Shown here piece by piece: positions 11,935 to 24,118 of a stretch of 64,000 bases of DNA (positions within the stretch are counted from its first letter, which is position 1; each line of letters begins with the position of its first letter). The stretch lies in contig NC_080710.1 in NCBI RefSeq assembly GCF_019097595.1, forward strand, positions 9,134,780 through 9,198,779. The letters are read 5' to 3'. The DNA comes from Hemibagrus wyckioides (lineage: Eukaryota; Chordata; Actinopteri; Siluriformes; Bagridae). The notes beneath the pieces are model-generated. The model ran no database searches. It was given only the letters and a program-made list of their open reading frames with translations, and was not told the DNA's origin. Both the position numbers and the translations under genes were made by a program.

Positions 11935-11942
11935 ATTTGCAT
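11935..11942 (-). promoter_or_regulatory. Octamer motif ATGCAAAT upstream of unit E2
   Basis: ATTTGCAT on the plus strand within sequence homologous to 5040-5130 and 26550-26660, about 220 bases upstream of the exon-1 donor. Regulatory role inferred from conservation between diverged units. Confidence 0.4.
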
Positions 11943-12199
11943 GAGCACATCCCTAGTTCCACACTGTATTGTTGAACCTTTTAAGCTTGCTTGGAATTTT
12001 TTGTTTTTGATCAATAAAACCTATGGAAATTGTGTTACAGAGAAGAAACCAGGAGAATATATCAGGAGAGAATAAATCAGGCACTACTAAAGCGATCAAC
12101 AAGCAGCCTGATCCGATTATCCGACAGCTGCAATGAGTCGTCACGCTGGGTTCATAATAGTGAGTGCGTCTGTACCCTGCACTAAACAAAAATGGGGGT

Positions 12200-12465
12200 G
12201 GTTCTAGTAGTTAAGTGTTCAAGTGGTAAAGGCTCTGGGTTGTTGAGCGGGGGTTCAAACCCCAGCACCACCAAGTTGCCACTGTTGGGCCCTTGAGCAA
12301 GGCTGTTAAGCCTCTCTTTTCTAAGGGCATGGTATCATGGTTCATGGCTGTGCTCTGACCCCAACCTCCAAGGCTGGGATATGTGAAGAAAGAATTTAAC
12401 TGTGCTGTAATGTATATATCACAAGTAAAGGCTATTTCTATTCTAAATGTAGAAACACTACAAAA
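12200..12465 (+). repeat. tRNA-derived SINE
   Basis: The 5' part has a tRNA-like internal promoter, including GGGGTTCAAACCCC as the B box. It is followed by a body with CACTGTTGGGCCCTTGAGCA and a tail of ATTTAACTGTGCTGTAATGTATAT and AAAGGC repeats, the form of a common fish SINE. It is not a tRNA gene: no cloverleaf can be closed. Confidence 0.75.
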
Positions 12466-13760
12466 CAATTGGTCTTAGTAAGCTGATTAGCATAAAATAG
12501 ATCATAATGAACACACAGCCAGCACCAGAATCATGGATTTAACCAAACATATATACAGCATTACATGAAGCTTGTCCACCCAGATATACAGTAGTTGCAT
12601 ACATCACTGTAGAAGTACAATCCTTATGTACATTCCTTCTGTTAAACTGATACAGATATTAAACATTTCCCATACTGAACATAAATACATAAACATTCAA
12701 CCATCATCTGAAATTTGTTGACAATTCCACTAATATTATAGTGAAGTGTGTCAAAATAATTATAATTTATAAGTGATAAGTGATAATCTGTAAAAAAAAA
12801 AAAAAATCTATTTTTATGGAACCTATTTTATTATTGCCAAGAAAATAAGTATGCTTTCCTTTTGTACCCTATTTTTGAACATTTCCATTGTCTGAAGCTA
12901 TCTCAGATTATTTATATAATATATATATATAATATACTATTATATTTCTCATTTAAAATGTGAAATGTGTCTTAGACATGATATATGCACTTTAATAGTC
13001 TCATAATAAAGATACATTTACGTCTGCTACCGCAGAGAGGTTCATCAGTAGTCTCGCACAATTATCATCCATGATCAGATTACTGTCCATCCCCACCCAA
13101 CTCGATCAGGCAACTGATTACTAACAGTCACCTGATCAAAATAATCCTAACAAAAATAATCCTACATTTTTTTATTTAATATTGTAGCAAAATTAAATAG
13201 GAATAAAACCACTGTAGAAAAACACACACCATCAATATGGAGCACTAATGACTTCAACAATGTATGGTAAATTGGTAACAAAAAAACAATGGTAAATTGA
13301 GAATATTAAGCAAAAAAAAATTGGATATTAATTTAATTTGGCCACCATTAAGTGAAGTTTGGTACATGGAACAGAATATTCTAATTAGCTGCATTTCCAT
13401 TTTGCCGAACTTTTTGCTCTTCCCACTTCTCACTTTTTCGCATTCTGTACAGCCAATATGTAAACTACATGCAAGTTTTGTGCACAGGATGCACCCTAAT
13501 GCTGCCTGAAAAGTGCAGAAAAAAAACAGCAAACCCTAAAGGTTTGAAAATGTTGAATACACAAAAATTCCTAATGAATAGGAATTCCTGCTGAACAGAA
13601 ATTCCTAAATTCCCAATGCAGTTCCTAATCAATGAGGTTTTTTGATAAATTCCTTATTGTTTTGTTAATCTGCATATATTCAGAATGAGTAATAGGCCTA
13701 TTTCTGTTTATTTCCATTACTTACCATTTATAGTTTAAAACATATACATATACTTAAAAT
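12466..13760. other. Non-coding, AT-rich
   Basis: No gene or named repeat recognised. Short open frames (for example 13254-13532) show no coding features. Confidence 0.5.
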
Positions 13761-13990
13761 TTTGTCTTGTGGCATGGACATTTGGGACACTTCCCTGCCA
13801 GACCACCAGATGGCAACGTTGCACAAAGAGTTTGTTTCTGCTGTGCTTTTATTTACTTTACTATGTATGTTGTGATTCATTTTCTGTCTCTGCCCCAGTC
13901 TTGTTATTGGTTGTTGCCCTAATGTGTAAGGATAATGTGCCCACAAAATAAACATTTTTGCTTTATCAGTCCCTCCATTGTCACAATTGT
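13761..13990 (+). mobile_element. Probable decayed Gypsy-type LTR
   Basis: Resembles 2049-2330 in layout: CCTGCCAGACCACCAGATGG, a pyrimidine-rich middle, then ACAAAATAAACATTTTTGC and CATTGTCACAATTG at the end. No internal region follows. Borders are uncertain. Confidence 0.4.
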
Positions 13991-14580
13991 TTGTTGTTTG
14001 TTCATGTTTCTACCCAGCCACCTGAGCATGTGATCATCACTCGTGCCAGGTGATAGCACAAATAACAATGGCAATGTCAAATCCATTCAGCACACGTAAG
14101 ACGGCCCACGTTTGGCCTCTCCCTGTATTTAAGATAAACACAGTATTTACACAAAACACAGCATACACAAACATTTTCTGCATATCACCAAATTCAAAGC
14201 GAGAATTCATGACCAATATGAAAGATAGCGCAGTCCCATGCTTGTCACTTAATTGTTGAATGTCATCTTAATCTGTCGGCTCACTCGTGTAGCTCCTGAT
14301 TGATGAGACCAGCACAGAGGCCAAGTTTATACAGGTCCAGAGGTGATATCAGTGGTAGGAGTTGCACAACAGCAGGACAAATGTCAAGTTTGCATCACTT
14401 GTCTGTAATGTAGTAGCAGTTAGGTAAGAGGGGCTCAATTAAAGATCATATAAGATCTCAAAAACTGAATGAGAACAAATATTAACGATATGTTGGGGGT
14501 GCTGAGTCAGGACATAGCCTTGTTCTAAGCATTTATGTTTTCCCATTTAAGTTTATGTTTCACAGTTAGTTTGTTTCTTT
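13991..14580. other. Non-coding, nothing recognised
   Basis: No ORF with coding features and no repeat I can name. Confidence 0.4.
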
Positions 14581-14610
14581 TAATTCAATTCAATTCAATT
14601 CAATTCAATT

Positions 14611-15531
14611 TGTATAGCGCCTTTTACAATGAACATTGTCTCAAAGCAGCTTTACAAAAGAAGAAAACAGAGAAAGGGGAGGGGAAAATGAAAAATAATA
14701 ATAAAAAAAATAAATAACTAATTAACTAGAAATAAGAATAAATTATTAAATTCTATAATTAGACTATTTTATCCCTATTTTATCCCTAATGAGCAACCCT
14801 GTGGCAACGGTGGCAAGGAAAAACTCCCTGGGATGGAAAGAAAGAAACCTTGAGAGGAACCATGCTCAGAAGGGAACCCATCCTCATCTGGGTGACACTA
14901 AACAGAAAATAATGTAACTGTAGCTGATTAATGTCCTTTCTACAAAAGCAATCAATGACCCATGAGGAACTATTAGGTCATTGCAGTGTCTAAGGTCATT
15001 ATAAACAATAGTTCTTTGCTGTCACAGGCTGACAGATGAAATGGCATATCTGTGATGGTGTGAAAATCCCCAAGTGGCTCTGTCCATGGCTGTCTCCTGG
15101 TCCACACAGATCCATCCACAGCATCAGTGGGCACCATCCAGCGGTGAAACTCCGACCAGGGGTAGGGCAGAGGTCCCACTGGAAACTGGCAAACACTGGG
15201 AGCTCAGGAGTGGGGTGTATAGCTCGACAGAGAAGGTAGAGAGAGAAAGATATTAAGTTTCTGATCATGTGATGCTTAAAGACAATGTAGAATTATGTGT
15301 AAAGTGCAGGCAGGGACTCCGGCAAGACTAGCTATGACAGCATAACTGAAAGGGAGAGCCAGAAGGTCACAGACATGAAGGCTTCCCGGGACATAAAGCA
15401 TCCAACCACTTCACAGTCAGCAAACCTGAGCGACTTGCGAGGGTGGTAAGATGACAGCATCCAACACATCCCAGTACACCAAACACTCTATGACCATGAA
15501 CCTTCCAGATCTGCTCCTTTACCTAAGAAAA
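14611..15531 (-). other. L2 LINE 3' untranslated region
   Basis: Contains GAGCAACCCTGTGGCAACGG and GGTGACAC blocks on the plus strand, found in 3' UTRs of fish L2 elements. Short ORFs here on both strands are not genes. Confidence 0.6.
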
Positions 15532-17661
15532 CTATACATTAAAAGCTTGACTAAACAAATGTGTCTTCAGCCTAGACTTAAACATTGAGACTGTGTCTGA
15601 ATCCCGAACACTAATTGGAAGGCTGTTCCATAACTTTGGGGCTTTGAAAGAGAAAGCTCTGCCCCCTGCTGTAGCCTTTGCTACTTGAGGTACTACCAAG
15701 TAGCCAGCACCCTTTGATCGGAGTAGGCGTGGCGGATCATAAAAGACTAAAAGAACGCTCAGGTACTGTGGCGCAAGACCATTTAGTGCTTTATAGGTTA
15801 GTAACAGTATTTTATAATCAGTGTGAAATTTGACTGGGAGCCAATGTAGTGTGGCTAAAATAGGAGTGATGTGCTCATATCTTCTGGTTCTGGTTAGGAC
15901 TCTAGCTGCTGCATTCTGGACTAACTGGAGCTTGTGTATGCACCTACTGGAGCATCCAGACAGTAAGACATTACAATAATCCAACCTAGAGGTAACAAAA
16001 GCATGATTTTTCTGCATCATGAAGCGACAACATATTTCTTATCTTAGCAATATTCCTAAGATGGAAGAAGGCTACCCTAGTGATATTATCTACATGAGCT
16101 TCGAATGAAAGACCAGAATCAATAATCACACCAAGATCTTTTACTGCTGGACAAGATGAAACCAAAAGACCATCCACCATTACTCTGTAATCAGAAAGCT
16201 CACTTCTAACTGCCTGTGGTCCTAGTACAAGCACCTCTGTCTTGTCCGAATTAAGCAGGAGGAAGTTAGTGGCCATCCAATGTCTAATGTCCTTTACACA
16301 TTCTTCTATCTTAATAAGCTGGTGTCTCTCATCTGATTTAGCTGAAACATATAGCTGTGTGTCATCTGCATAACAGTGGAAGCTAATACCATGTTTACGA
16401 ATAATTGCACCAAGGGGTAACATATATAGGAACACCGAACATAACCTTGGTATGCATGGAGAAGTCACCATCTAGATTTACAAACTGATAACGGTCAGTC
16501 AAATAAGACCTGAGCCAAGAGAGGGCTGTTCCTTTAACACCAAAAACATGTTCTAGTGTATCAAAGTAGAACAGTGTGGTCAGTGGTGTCAAAAGCTGCA
16601 CTAAGATCGAGTAACACCAGTAGGGAGACACAACCCTGATCAGAAGCCAGTAACAGGTCATTTACCACTTTAACCATTGCTGTCTCTGTGCTATGATGAG
16701 GCCTAAATCCTGACTGATACATTTCATAAATGTTATTTCTATGCAGGTATGAACATAACTGCTGTGCTACAGCCTTTTCTAGGATCTTGGAGATAAAGGG
16801 CAGATTTGATATCGGTCTATAGTTAGACAGCTGACAGGGGTCGAGGTCCGGTTTTTTAATCAAGGGTTTGATAACTGCTAGCTTAAAAGATTTAGGCACA
16901 TAGCCAGTGCTTAGAGAAGAATTAATTACTTTTAGAAGGGGTTCAGTAGCTACTGGTAATATCTGTTTAAGGAAAGATTTGGGTAAAGGATCTAGGATGC
17001 AGGTAGAAGATTTTGAAGAAGAAATTAGTGAAATTAGATCAGGCTTTTGAAGTGGAGTGAAGCACTCTAAGCTGTGATCAGAAATAGCTGTATTATCTAA
17101 AGGATTATCTATCAAATAATATGGTTTTAAATTAATAGTCTGGATTTTTTGCCTGATATTGTCAATTTTTTCATTGAAAAAATTCATGAAGTCATTGCTG
17201 CTAAATGTAGATGGTGTGCACTTTTCTACAGTGGTTTTACTCCTAGTTAGTTTTGCTACAGTGCTAAATAAAAATTTTGGATTGTTTTTGTTATCTTCGA
17301 TTAGGGCAGAGAGATACGCTGATGTAGCAGCACTAAGAGAATTTTTGTATCTCAGAAGGCTTTCCTTCCACGCAATCTGAAATACTGCTAATTTAGTTTG
17401 ACGCCATTTACGCTCTAGTTTCCTAGCTGATTGTTTTAAAGCTCGTGTGTGGTCGTTGTACCAGGGTGCTAGTTTCTTGTCTTTAATTTTTTTCCTTTTA
17501 AGTGGAGCTACAGTGTCTAGGGTGTTCCGAAATAATGACTCCAAGTAATCTGTCGCCTGGTCAAGTTCTGTAGGGTCAGACGGTGAACCAATCATGTGTG
17601 ATAACTCTGGGAGACTATCGGTAAATCTCTCTGCAGTAGCAGACGTAAATATACGCTTCAT
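15532..17661 (-). pseudogene. L2 LINE ORF2, RT and C-terminal region (frameshifted)
   Basis: Three overlapping frames make up the RT. 16561-17661 contains [31 protein letters not shown] and the motif A block [13 protein letters not shown]. 16395-16661 continues with the palm. 15986-16471 holds the motif C block YADDTQLYV, so RT residues are present but split. 15532-16020 carries the C-terminal domain with [10 protein letters not shown] and [20 protein letters not shown]. The GVPQGS-type motif B region between the second and third pieces is partly missing. The element cannot make a full ORF2 protein. Confidence 0.85.
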
Positions 17662-18467
17662 ACGGTATGCGGCAAGTTGCGCATCTCGTGACTAAGACGC
17701 ATTCTAAATGAAACTAGATAATGATCTGAGATAGCTTCCGACTGTGGAAGAGTAACTATGTTTTCTATATTTAATCCGAATGTAAAAATGAGATCCAGAG
17801 GGTGACCTCCATTATGAGTGGGTCCTATTACATTTTGATTAACACCTAATGAATCTAAGATGGACACAACTGCTGTTCTCAGAGGGTCTTCTGGCTTATC
17901 AAAATGAATGTTGAAGTCTCCTACTATTAGTGCTTTGTCTAAAGAAGCAACAAGGTTTGAAGTAAAATCTCCAAATTCACTAAGGAATTCAGAGTATGGC
18001 CCTGGGGGTCTGTAAATAACAATTAGTGGAATTGATTCTGTAAACTTATTATTAGTACTTGCATACGTTAGGTTAGTATAAAGAACTTTGAATGTGTTGA
18101 ACTGATGTCTGGGTTTTTGTGTGGCGCTTAGCTTATTATCATGAATAACTGCGACACCTCCTCCCCTGCCTGTTAGACGCGGTTGATGTATATAGCTATA
18201 GCCAGGCGGACAAGCTTCATTTAATGCTACGTACTCGTTTTGTTTAATCCATGTTTCTGTTAAACAAAGAACGCTGAACTCCTGATCAGTAATCAGTTCA
18301 TTAATTATAAGTGTTTTAGTTGACAGAGATCTTATATTTAACAGTCCTAGCTTCAGATCAAAGGTGCTGGCTGTGCATTCACTATCATCTAGTTTTATGT
18401 TAATCAGGTTACTAAAACACATTTTCTGATTGTTAAAACATTTTCGTTTGGTTCGGGGAATAGACAC
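17658..18467 (-). CDS. L2 LINE ORF2, APE endonuclease domain
   Basis: 269 residues. LNIRSLSTK near the start, [22 protein letters not shown] and [11 protein letters not shown] mark the conserved asparagine, glutamate, aspartate and histidine positions of an APE-type LINE endonuclease. It runs into a 4-base overlap with the RT frame at 17658-17661, a probable frameshift of a once continuous ORF2. It nicks target DNA in an active element; this copy is isolated from a working RT. Confidence 0.85.
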   Translation of the reverse strand: MSIPRTKRKCFNNQKMCFSNLINIKLDDSECTASTFDLKLGLLNIRSLSTKTLIINELITDQEFSVLCLTETWIKQNEYVALNEACPPGYSYIHQPRLTGRGGGVAVIHDNKLSATQKPRHQFNTFKVLYTNLTYASTNNKFTESIPLIVIYRPPGPYSEFLSEFGDFTSNLVASLDKALIVGDFNIHFDKPEDPLRTAVVSILDSLGVNQNVIGPTHNGGHPLDLIFTFGLNIENIVTLPQSEAISDHYLVSFRMRLSHEMRNLPHTV

Positions 18468-18563
18468 AGTCGCAATGTTATGAACCCCGAGTGACGACTC
18501 ATTGCAGCCAGCAGACGGTCAGATTAACCTGCTTGTCTGCTCCCTGGCCCTGGCCCTGGATTG

Positions 18564-19469
18564 TCACCGATTAACTAGATCTGCTCTAAGACTATGTGCT
18601 ATGCTGCAAGAAATGAGAGCAGCACCCTCCCGAGTGGGATGGACACCGTCCCGTCCTAACAGGCCAGCCTTGCCCTCAAAAGAGCTCCAATTGTCTAATA
18701 AGCCCACATTGTTTTCGGAGCACCACCTGGACATCCAGCAGTTCAGCGACCATAACCTGCTGTAAGCTACATCGCCACGCCGCATTGGGATGGGGCCAGA
18801 GCATACTACAGCATCGGACATCGCCTTCGCTAATTTACACACCTCTACAACATTACTCTTAGTAACCTCAGACTGACGAAGGTGTATATCATTAGCTCCT
18901 ACATGGAAAACTATCTTGGAGAACCTGTGCTTGCCTAGGACCCTAAGATTACCTGCAATGTCTGGCGCCCTGGCTCCCGGAATACACCTAACCTGTGCTG
19001 TTGGAGCCCCTAAAGGCCTAGCTAATTTCACATGCCTTAAAATCGAGTCTCCTATAACCAGAGCTCTTTCAGGTTTCTCAGCGGGTTCTTCACTGAGGAG
19101 AGCAAACCTGTTGGTCATGTGAAGCGGAAAGTAGTGGTGCTCCCGTGGGCAAGCCTTAGCGTTAGCCTTTACTGCGCGACTATGCCGCCTAGTCGTCACC
19201 CATTCGCCCCGCTGTGAGGGCTCTAATGCCGGAGTTGGGGGGTTACTAACTCCACCTAAGGCATCCAGACTTGCTCCTACAGACACTACACTGCTCTCAC
19301 CATCACTAACCCTCTCAAGAGTCTGGATGCGCACCTCTAAAGCTAATATCTTCTCCATCAGAGAGCTAACTAGTGTACACTTATCACAGGTAAAATTAAC
19401 ACTAACGACGGAGGAAGAATTGCTGAACATCCTACAGCTCACACACTGAACAAGCTGAAAGTTAGTCAT
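18564..19469 (-). CDS. L2 LINE ORF1 with SGNH esterase domain
   Basis: 301 residues, uninterrupted. The N-terminus has paired cysteines (CVSC and CDKC) and a short coiled-coil segment (about 35-55). From residue 135 there is an SGNH hydrolase-like domain: IGDSILRH (block I serine), GARAPDI, HVGANDIH (block III), and GVHPTREG near 280 (catalytic Asp/His block). Such esterase ORF1s are known in CR1/L2 clades and probably act on membranes or RNP trafficking. The position directly upstream of ORF2 agrees. Confidence 0.8.
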   Translation of the reverse strand: MTNFQLVQCVSCRMFSNSSSVVSVNFTCDKCTLVSSLMEKILALEVRIQTLERVSDGESSVVSVGASLDALGGVSNPPTPALEPSQRGEWVTTRRHSRAVKANAKACPREHHYFPLHMTNRFALLSEEPAEKPERALVIGDSILRHVKLARPLGAPTAQVRCIPGARAPDIAGNLRVLGKHRFSKIVFHVGANDIHLRQSEVTKSNVVEVCKLAKAMSDAVVCSGPIPMRRGDVAYSRLWSLNCWMSRWCSENNVGLLDNWSSFEGKAGLLGRDGVHPTREGAALISCSIAHSLRADLVNR

Positions 19470-19560
19470 AATGAATGATCACGTACCTTAGAGTCAATCT
19501 ATTCTCCGACTGCTGTGTAAAAACCGGAGGGGGGGAAGGCTTCACCCAATAGAAAAACAA

Positions 19561-20400
19561 AAGAACAATTAACTGCGATATGCAAGTAAAGATTTAGCAA
19601 ACGAAACCTGACAGAGTAAGAAATTTAGGTGCAACCCTGTAAATAAAGCTCTGCACTTGCTTCCACCTTTATCTCCTTGATGTGACAGTGTGCAAACCGA
19701 AGTAAAATGTTATGGAATTGCTGTCTCTGTTCTCTCTAATCTGGACCAGATATACTTCCTATTAATAAATGAACCTTATTAAATCAGATGTTCTCTAGGT
19801 TTTCCAAGTCTAAACATGCAGCCTGAGAAACTCTGGATCAAGGAATGCAGAGTGCATGACCATGGCACCTTTAGTCTTTTGCTGGTCTTCAGGCTTGATT
19901 TTTTGTCAATGGCATATGGAAACCGTGAGTCCTCTTAGAAAATAGAAACATTTTGCTTTTGTTCTGAGCCGTAAGGCCATTCTGCATTAATGTTTACAGA
20001 AATGTACTACAGGCATTTACTCTGGGAGGCCCGGTCTCTCGTAAAATGTGATTCAGCACTAAAATTCAGCACTAGGAAGTTTTGGAACTGTTATTGAGAA
20101 TGTCATCAAGTAGTGTCTACTACAAAATGAGTGATATTGTACCAGAGTTTCATTGCAAAAAAAGAATGGTATAAACAAAAAATGTTTAATAAAAAGTCCT
20201 GATTCAGTGGCTCTGTTCTGCTGTTAGGTGCATTTATCAGAGTGGTTTAAGTCCAAAAATTCTCATAGCTTATAGAACATTGATGACCTTTTTGGCAGTG
20301 GTATCTGCTTACCTGAAGAGTTCCAGGTGAATTTGCAGTGAGAAAGTAGAATAAGAGAATGTGTAACAATTTTCTTGCTGAAGATGTCATTTCTTCACAG
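19561..20400. other. Non-coding; possible E-family exon remnant at 19805-19910
   Basis: The stretch 19810-19910 shares GGATCAAGGAATGCAGAG and surrounding blocks with the exon-like block at 11103-11216, but the donor is lost. Nothing else recognised. Confidence 0.35.
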
Positions 20401-20645
20401 TCCAAATCTCAAGATTCACCACGGCCTTCAAGCATGGCCACAACAGTCTTCATTTCTCAGAACGTCTCTGGTTTTTTATATCACTTCTGGTTTTCTCAAC
20501 GGAGTTTGCCACACCATAAGCTGTTTGTTGATCTTCTGACATGTGCCTATTGTTTCGAATCTTTACTGGTTTGGATGCTGTGCTTTGTTTTAATAAAACT
20601 GTTTTATCTGGAAATGCATGTCTCAGCCCCTCTTTCATGACAGAA
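20401..20645 (+). mobile_element. Probable LTR fragment
   Basis: Pyrimidine-rich promoter-like sequence followed by TTTTAATAAAACTG and ending CTTTCATGACA, the general layout of the R/U5 end of a fish Gypsy LTR. No matching second LTR or pol was found, so the call is weak. Confidence 0.3.
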
Positions 20646-21579
20646 TACTTCACAGCTACCTGGATATAACAGAAAAACCAGACCTGCAGCCCTCATAGCT
20701 CTCGTGGCTCATAGGCAGTTTATGGGAGAGCAATGACATAATTTAATGGATCTGGACATCAAGTAACTTCCAGTGTATGTCTCTTCATGCCTTTATGTTG
20801 CCTGTCATAATGTAACACTAAGACACTCTCTCTGTCTTCACAGTGCTAATCAACACTTGGCAGCTGCCAAGCCACTGCCTTGATAATTGAAAAGCCAAGC
20901 CTTTGACAGGGGTGCGATTTGAGGGACATCATCACCGGTTGCACTCAACCTCTCTTCCTGAGAGAATCACATTAGGTTCCTGTTCCAAGCAACCTAACCT
21001 AACTCTAGCCCTGTGATCCTGGGGCTTCCCTGTATGATATCTCATTTTGACATCATACATGTATTTGATATATTTCCTTTACAGGCATTAAGGCTTTAGA
21101 CATTAAGACTACACAAAAAGCTAGGCTAGCTAGGTGTAAAGGAGTAAGGGGTGGTAAGTGATTACTCTGGTAAGTGATTCAGAGAAAACATTCTGGATGA
21201 TCTTTTTGAGTATCCAAACAAGTCAGTGTTTAATCAAACTCAATCCTTGCTAATCAAAATTCACCTGTGAGTTGATGAAATGGGAGTCCAACTAGTTTGC
21301 TGCTCTGCCTGACACAATGTAAGAAATGAAGCTTCATATTTTTTTACTTGGTGTGGTGTGATAAAGAGAAGCAGCATAGTTGGGTTTCTCCACTTTTAAG
21401 TTGCTTGTGATGATTTCTTGATGTGAAATCACTTGTTTAATTGGCTGTCATTATAAGTGATAAACAAATGTTTGGTTTCTAGCAATTTATTAAGTAATTT
21501 ATTTTTCCTGCAATCCAGCTATGTTTAAGCATATGCCTGATTATTATACCCATATGTGCCTGCTGAACATCTCATTCCA
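20646..21579. other. Non-coding, nothing recognised
   Basis: No coding features. A short CCTTTACAGG/AAGGCTTTAGA stretch is not part of a known repeat that I can name. Confidence 0.35.
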
Positions 21580-21940
21580 GATTTAGTCCTCCCTTAGCTG
21601 TTATAAGAGGTCTTCCTCTTGATTTTGGAATGTGGCTGTGGAAAATTGCTGATTCATTTAAAAGAGCATTAGTGAGGCTGGGCACTGATGTCCAGCAAGC
21701 AGTGGGAATTCCAGTTCATCCAACACAAAGCACTTAGTGGGGTTGAGGTCAGGACTTTGTGCAGGTCATTTGATTTTCTACATCAACCTTGGCAAACCAT
21801 GTGTTTGTAGACCTTGCCTTGTGCATAGGTGTATTGTTATCTTTTATGAGGTTTTGGCCCCTTAGTTCCAACGAAGGGAAATTGCAACGCTACAGCACAT
21901 AAAGTCATTCTATACAATTGTAAGCTTCCAACTATACATT
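21580..21940 (-). pseudogene. Tc1-like transposase fossil, internally rearranged
   Basis: On the minus strand 21600-21850 recalls the C-terminal half of a Tc1 transposase, including a block similar to the AQSPDLNP region and SLTNALLNE. On the plus strand 21855-21930 matches the GPLVP...NASAYQDI part of the transposase at 27669-27745. The two pieces are in opposite orientation, so the copy is rearranged. Heavily decayed. Confidence 0.5.
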
Positions 21941-22029
21941 CAATTCAATAAAAATGTGATAGTGAACTGAGCACGTGTCACACAGCAAACATGATGAAAT
22001 TAAGCTACAGATCATTCTTCCCATTTTCA

Positions 22030-23487
22030 ATCTAGCCACGGGGGTCACAGTCCAGTGACTTCTGTGCCAGTCCCAAGCCTGGATAAATAGAGAGAGTTGT
22101 GTCAGGAAGGGCATCCAGCGTAAAACATTGCCAAATTTAATCATGTGAATCAGTACTCTGAATTTACTCTGAAGAGGCAATCTGAAAGAGACTGTAAAGT
22201 GGTAGTGGGAGAGAGTGTAGCCAGACAACATAGGATGGTGGTGTGTAGGACGACTTTGATGGTTTGTAAAAAGAAGCGGTCAAAGATAGAGATAGAGAAG
22301 AAAACCAAGTGGTGGAAGCTGAAAAAGGAGGAATGTTGTGAGGAATTTAGACAGAAGTTGAGGCAGGCTCTGGGTGGTCAGGTAGTGCTGCCAGATGGAA
22401 GAAAGGTGCTGGGTGTGTCATCTGGAAGGAGGAAAGAAGATAATGAGACTTGGTGGTTCAGGATAGTATTCAGAGGAAGAGGTTAGCCAAGAAGAAGTGG
22501 GACATGGACAGAACTGAAAAGAATAGACAGGAATATAAGGAGTTACAGCGCAGAGTGAAGAGAGAGGTGTCTAAGGCCAAGCAGGAGGCGTATGATGAGT
22601 TGTACACTAGGTTAGACACTAGAGATGGAGAGAAGGACTTGTACAGGTTAGCTAGGCAGATCAAGATGGGAAGGATGTGCAGCAAGTTAGAGTTATTAAG
22701 GATAGAGATGGAAAGGTGCTCACAAGTGATGAGAGTGTACAGAGGAGATGGAAGGAGTACGCTGAAGAGCTGATGAATGAGGAAAATGAGAGGGAAAAAA
22801 GAGTAGAAGGGGTGAACTCTGTAGAAAGTAGATAAGATTAGAAAGGATGAAGTCAGGAAGGCTTTGAAGAGGTTGAAAAGTGGAAAGGAAGTTGGTGCTG
22901 ATGACATCCCAGTGGAGGTCTGGAAGTGTCTAGGAGAGGCAGCAGTGGAATTTTTAACTAGTTTGTTTAACAGGGGTTTAGAGATTGAGAAGATGCCTGA
23001 GGAATGGAGAAGTTTATTAGTGCCGATCTTTAAGAATAAGGGTGATGTGCAGAGTTGCAGCAACTATAGGAGGATAAAGTTGATGAGCCATACAATGAAG
23101 CTATGGGAAAGAGTAGTGGAAGCTAGGTGAAGGAAGGTAGTGGAAATTTGTGAACAGCAGTATGGCTTCATGCCCAGAAAGAGCACAACAGATGCAATTT
23201 TTGCTCTGAGAATATTGATGAAGTATAGGGATGGTCAGAGAGAGTTGCACTGTGTGTTTGTAGACTTGGAGAAAGCGTATGACAGGGTGCCAAGAGAAGA
23301 GCTGTGGTGCTGTATGAGGAAGTCAGGAGTAGCAGAGAAGTATGTCAGAGTGGTGCAGGACATGTATGAGAGGAGCAGGACAGTGGTGAGGTGTGCTGTA
23401 GGGCAGACAGAGGAGTTCAAAGTGGAGGTGGGACTGCATCAGGGATCGGCTCTGAGCCCCTTCCTGTTTGCTATGGTGATGTTATAG
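22030..23487 (+). pseudogene. RTE-type LINE, truncated and frameshifted
   Basis: 22060-22135 has the GGATAAATAGAGAGAGTTG and GGAAGGGCATCCAGCG blocks common in fish RTE elements. 22145-22773 are broken frames of the linker upstream of the RT. 22864-23130 encodes VGADDIPVEVWKCLGE and FKNKGDVQSCSNYRRIKL. 23140-23487 encodes [17 protein letters not shown], the motif A block [15 protein letters not shown], then [17 protein letters not shown]. It stops before motif C. The 3' half of the RT is absent. Confidence 0.85.
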
Positions 23488-24118
23488 TATAAAAAGTTTT
23501 TTTATTTTTTTATTGCATAAAAGTTCATGCAAATTCATTAGTCCAATGTGTTCTCAAGATATTTCAGCTGAAATATGTCACATACATTATATAAAATTAC
23601 ATTCTCTCCTCATATTAACTAAAATCTAGCTCTATTCTTTATTTAACATTAGAAAAAAATGGGGCAAAATGTTGTATACATTGACATTTTTCAAATAAAT
23701 CTATTGTCTACACTGAATGGCATGCTCATTGCATGCAAATTACTGGGACTGGAAAGTCTGTGCTGATGACAGCATGCTTAGTGGAAATAGCATGTGGATG
23801 GCCTTTTTTTCCTTCTCAAACTTCTGCCCATCTTCTCACATTTCCCCTCATTCAGTTGCCTATAGAAGGTGGCCAAGGGCATATGGGTGTCCTCCAGTGT
23901 CCAATTTGTTAAACAGGCAACCATTATGTTTTATAATATTTTTCCTTTTAGTCTTCATGGATTTGTTCATGGAGTTCATAAAAATGTATTAGCAAACTGA
24001 TGTTGGGCCATGATGAAATGTAATATAGTCCACTGGGCCACCAAGTTACTTAAACTTGCTAACACTGGCACAACCAACATAACATAAAGATGACAACCCC
24101 AAAATCGATAAATGGAAG
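23488..24118. other. Non-coding, nothing recognised
   Basis: AT-rich spacer between the RTE truncation and the end of E3. No ORF with coding features. Confidence 0.4.

Larger units (their letters stand above)
14581..19560 (-). mobile_element. L2-type LINE, nearly full length
   Basis: Minus-strand element with ORF1 (18564-19469), ORF2 (15532-18467, frameshifted) and a 3' UTR ending at a terminal (AATTG)n tail at 14582-14610. The 3' UTR carries the GCGCTATACAAATTG end typical of fish L2 elements. ORF1 with an SGNH esterase domain and ORF2 with APE endonuclease, RT and the C-terminal block of L2/CR1 elements define the group. No flanking duplication was found. The 5' end is approximate. Confidence 0.85.

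Noticed and set aside
12200..12465. tRNA gene
   Set aside because: Only A- and B-box-like parts; no full cloverleaf, and a SINE body follows.
18564..19469. Host SGNH lipase/esterase gene
   Set aside because: It sits in order with L2 ORF2 and the L2 3' end, and such esterase ORF1s are a known feature of that LINE group.
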